Assembly: GCA_012270135.1 (NCBI GenBank)
Contig: JAAXIW010000185.1
Location: 1 to 8,087, forward strand
From: Brevundimonas sp.
GTDB lineage: Bacteria > Pseudomonadota > Alphaproteobacteria > Caulobacterales > Caulobacteraceae
Reading direction: 5' to 3'
Length of the DNA stretch: 8,087 nt
The notes under the pieces were generated by a model, which was given only the letters and a program-made list of their open reading frames with translations, was not told the DNA's origin and did no database searches. Below, one piece after another: positions 6,895 through 8,087 of the stretch; the stretch's first letter is position 1, and every line of letters starts with the position of its first letter. The translations under genes were made by a program, and so were the position numbers.

Positions 6895-7884
6895 TCAGAC
6901 CTTCATGTCCACGCCCGAGGGCGAGAGAGAGAGCGCCAGCCATTGCGGCGGCTGGGCCACGTCGACTTCAGTCTTCAGGCGCGCGGCGGCGGCGAAGGCG
7001 CGGTTCTGGCCCTGACGGGCGTCCTGCCCCCGGTCGAAGGCGCTGGAGCCGCTGTCCCGTTCAGCAAATTCGAAGGCGTCGTCAGCGAGCTCGAAGCCGG
7101 CGGCCTCGAGTTGCCGCCGCAAGTCGTCGACCCGGCCGCGCAGGTCAGTGGCGGCGGCCGGATTGTCGAATGCCAACCGGGCGGCCAGCCGCCCCTCGGC
7201 GTCGATGTCGAGCTTGATGTCGACCCGGCCCAGCTCGGCCGGTCGCAGCGCGATCTCGAACCGGGTCGAACGGCCTTCAAGCCTGCGCTGGATTTGAGCG
7301 GCGATCTGGGCCGTGGCGTCGATGGAGGCGCGCGAGAGGGTGGAAAGGTTGTGGTCCCGAGCAGGGGGCGCGGCCTCGTTCGCTCCCGCCGCCGCACTGG
7401 CGACCGCGGAGGCCTCGTCCGGCGCTGCTGTTGCTGGGCGGTCCGGCTGCGGGACAGCAGGCGCCTGGGTCACCTGCGGAGTCGGCTTCGCGGGCTGGTC
7501 CGCCGGGGCGGTGGCCGGCGAGGTCGTCGGAACCATCGTTTTCGCGTCCGTCGCGGAGGGCGAAGGGGCGGTCCGGGCTTCGTCCAGCGGCTTCGAGGTG
7601 CGTTCGGCCAAGGCTCTCAGCGGCGGCGGAACCGGTTGAAGGGAATGGGTCTGCGGATGACCGGCGCCGGGGCGGACCGCGCCGCCGGCGACCTCCGCAG
7701 CATCGTCCACGGCCGTCACCGGGGGGGCGACCTCGGCGGGATCCAATCCAGGCAAAACCTGCGGCCGGGCCGCCTTCCCGCCGATCGCACCGGGCAGAAC
7801 CTGTGGGCCGAGTCCCTTGGCGGCTCCACCGTCCGGCAGGACCAGCGGTTCCGGCCCCTTTTCTGGCGGCGTATCCGGAGGCAC
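6895..7884 (-). CDS. fliK: Flagellar hook-length control protein FliK
   Basis: A protein of at least 329 residues read from a GTG at 7884. FliK is exported during hook growth, measures its length and switches the export gate from hook to filament substrates. The conserved C-terminal domain (about 185-270) carries TRFEIALRPAELGRVDIKL (207-225), GRLAARLAFD (231-240) and a helix LRGRVDDLRRQLEAAGFEL (248-266). The N-terminal two-thirds is low-complexity and Pro/Ala-rich, as expected of the ruler, and contains three 14-residue repeats. Its position directly before flgD and flgE supports the call. The start is doubtful: no ribosome-binding site precedes the GTG, the same frame stays open for 25 more Pro/Gln/Ala-rich codons up to a TAG at 7962-7960, and none of those codons is ATG, GTG or TTG. 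The true N-terminus may be missing here because of a frame disruption. Confidence 0.85.
   Translation of the reverse strand: MPPDTPPEKGPEPLVLPDGGAAKGLGPQVLPGAIGGKAARPQVLPGLDPAEVAPPVTAVDDAAEVAGGAVRPGAGHPQTHSLQPVPPPLRALAERTSKPLDEARTAPSPSATDAKTMVPTTSPATAPADQPAKPTPQVTQAPAVPQPDRPATAAPDEASAVASAAAGANEAAPPARDHNLSTLSRASIDATAQIAAQIQRRLEGRSTRFEIALRPAELGRVDIKLDIDAEGRLAARLAFDNPAAATDLRGRVDDLRRQLEAAGFELADDAFEFAERDSGSSAFDRGQDARQGQNRAFAAAARLKTEVDVAQPPQWLALSLSPSGVDMKV
7723..7848 (-). repeat. Three 42-bp tandem repeats inside fliK
   Basis: Residues 13-26, 27-40 and 41-54 of the FliK reading frame are imperfect copies of a 14-residue unit: PLVLPDGGAAKGLG, PQVLPGAIGGKAAR and PQVLPGLDPAEVAP. The DNA shows the same period, with related blocks GGCAAAACCTGCGG, GGCAGAACCTGTGG and GGCAGGACCAGCGG on the plus strand. 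Repeat-unit change in the FliK ruler would alter protein length, and so possibly hook length. Confidence 0.75.
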
Positions 7885-7904
7885 CGACGGCGGGTGGTAC
7901 GTTG

Positions 7905-8087
7905 CTACCCCTGATGCGGGCTGAAAGAGCGGTGCTGCGGGCTGCGTGGGCGGTTGGGGCTACGTGGGCTGGGGATCGTGCTGACGCTGCTGCCTCTCCT
8001 AGCCGCAGCGGCCTTCGTTTTACCCTTTTTCTGCGGCGACATGTCAGATCGCGGAGAAGAAGGGGAAGCAACTGAACTTTCCTCAGC
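7905..8087 (-). other. Unassigned right edge, possible fliK 5' region
   Basis: A second minus-strand frame is open from the window edge to a TAG at 7907-7905, giving 60 residues that include MSPQKKGKTKAAAARRG from an ATG at 8042. It overlaps the upstream continuation of the fliK frame. I recognise no domain: it is Ser/Pro/Arg-rich, and its outer part (about 8005-8087) is less GC-rich, more like intergenic DNA. AGGAGAGG at 8000-7993 is a strong Shine-Dalgarno-like sequence, but the codon seven bases on is GTC in this frame, not a usual start. It may be the end of an upstream gene, a leader, or the displaced start of fliK. No sigma-54-type promoter is seen within the window. Confidence 0.3.

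Noticed and set aside
5977..7914. 645-codon plus-strand frame across flgE, flgD and fliK
   Set aside because: Antisense shadow in high-GC DNA; Gly/Arg-rich with no recognisable domain, whereas the minus strand holds three clear hook genes.
7277..8071. 264-codon minus-strand frame overlapping fliK
   Set aside because: The translation is Arg/Gly/Pro-rich without domains and overlaps most of the FliK C-terminal domain in another frame; only the fliK frame shows family motifs.
7885..8087. Sigma-54 promoter of the hook operon
   Set aside because: No GG-N10-GC element of the TGGCAC-N5-TTGC type was found on the minus strand here; the promoter is probably beyond the right edge.

Overview
The window looks like an ordinary chromosomal stretch of a high-GC alphaproteobacterium, most likely of the Caulobacterales (a Brevundimonas- or Caulobacter-like organism). 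The reasons are a sciP-type gene (DUF1153, CtrA inhibitor family) directly beside flagellar hook genes, a near-consensus CtrA box in front of it, an alphaproteobacterial-type MnmA, and strong G/C bias throughout. The genus is inferred from gene content and was not checked by any search.

Layout. Positions 1-97 hold a pair of 19-bp direct repeats and a 12-bp palindrome but no gene. The left third is an acyl-CoA module: a thiolase (98-1279, minus) sits behind an HxlR-type regulator (1355-1858, minus), and a TesB-like acyl-CoA thioesterase (2039-2878, plus) is transcribed divergently. The shared 180-bp intergenic region carries a perfect 19-bp palindrome, the best candidate operator here. The thioesterase converges on mnmA (2894-4093, minus), a tRNA 2-thiouridylase, with only 15 bp between them.

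The right half is a cell-cycle and flagellar block, all on the minus strand. In transcription order it runs fliK (hook-length control, 6895-7884), flgD (hook cap/scaffold, 6133-6891) and flgE (hook protein, 4665-6119), packed with 3-bp and 13-bp gaps. Then comes a 163-bp intergenic region with its own promoter-like signals, then sciP (4211-4501) and a strong stem-loop before mnmA. The three hook genes act in one process: FlgD caps and guides hook assembly, FlgE is the polymer, and FliK measures hook length and switches export specificity. SciP would link this block to the CtrA cell-cycle circuit.

No mobile element, CRISPR array, phage gene, tRNA, rRNA or novel defence system is visible. The points most worth a second look are the 5' end of fliK, where start codon and reading frame do not fit well, the palindrome between hxlR and the thioesterase, and the CtrA-like box before sciP.
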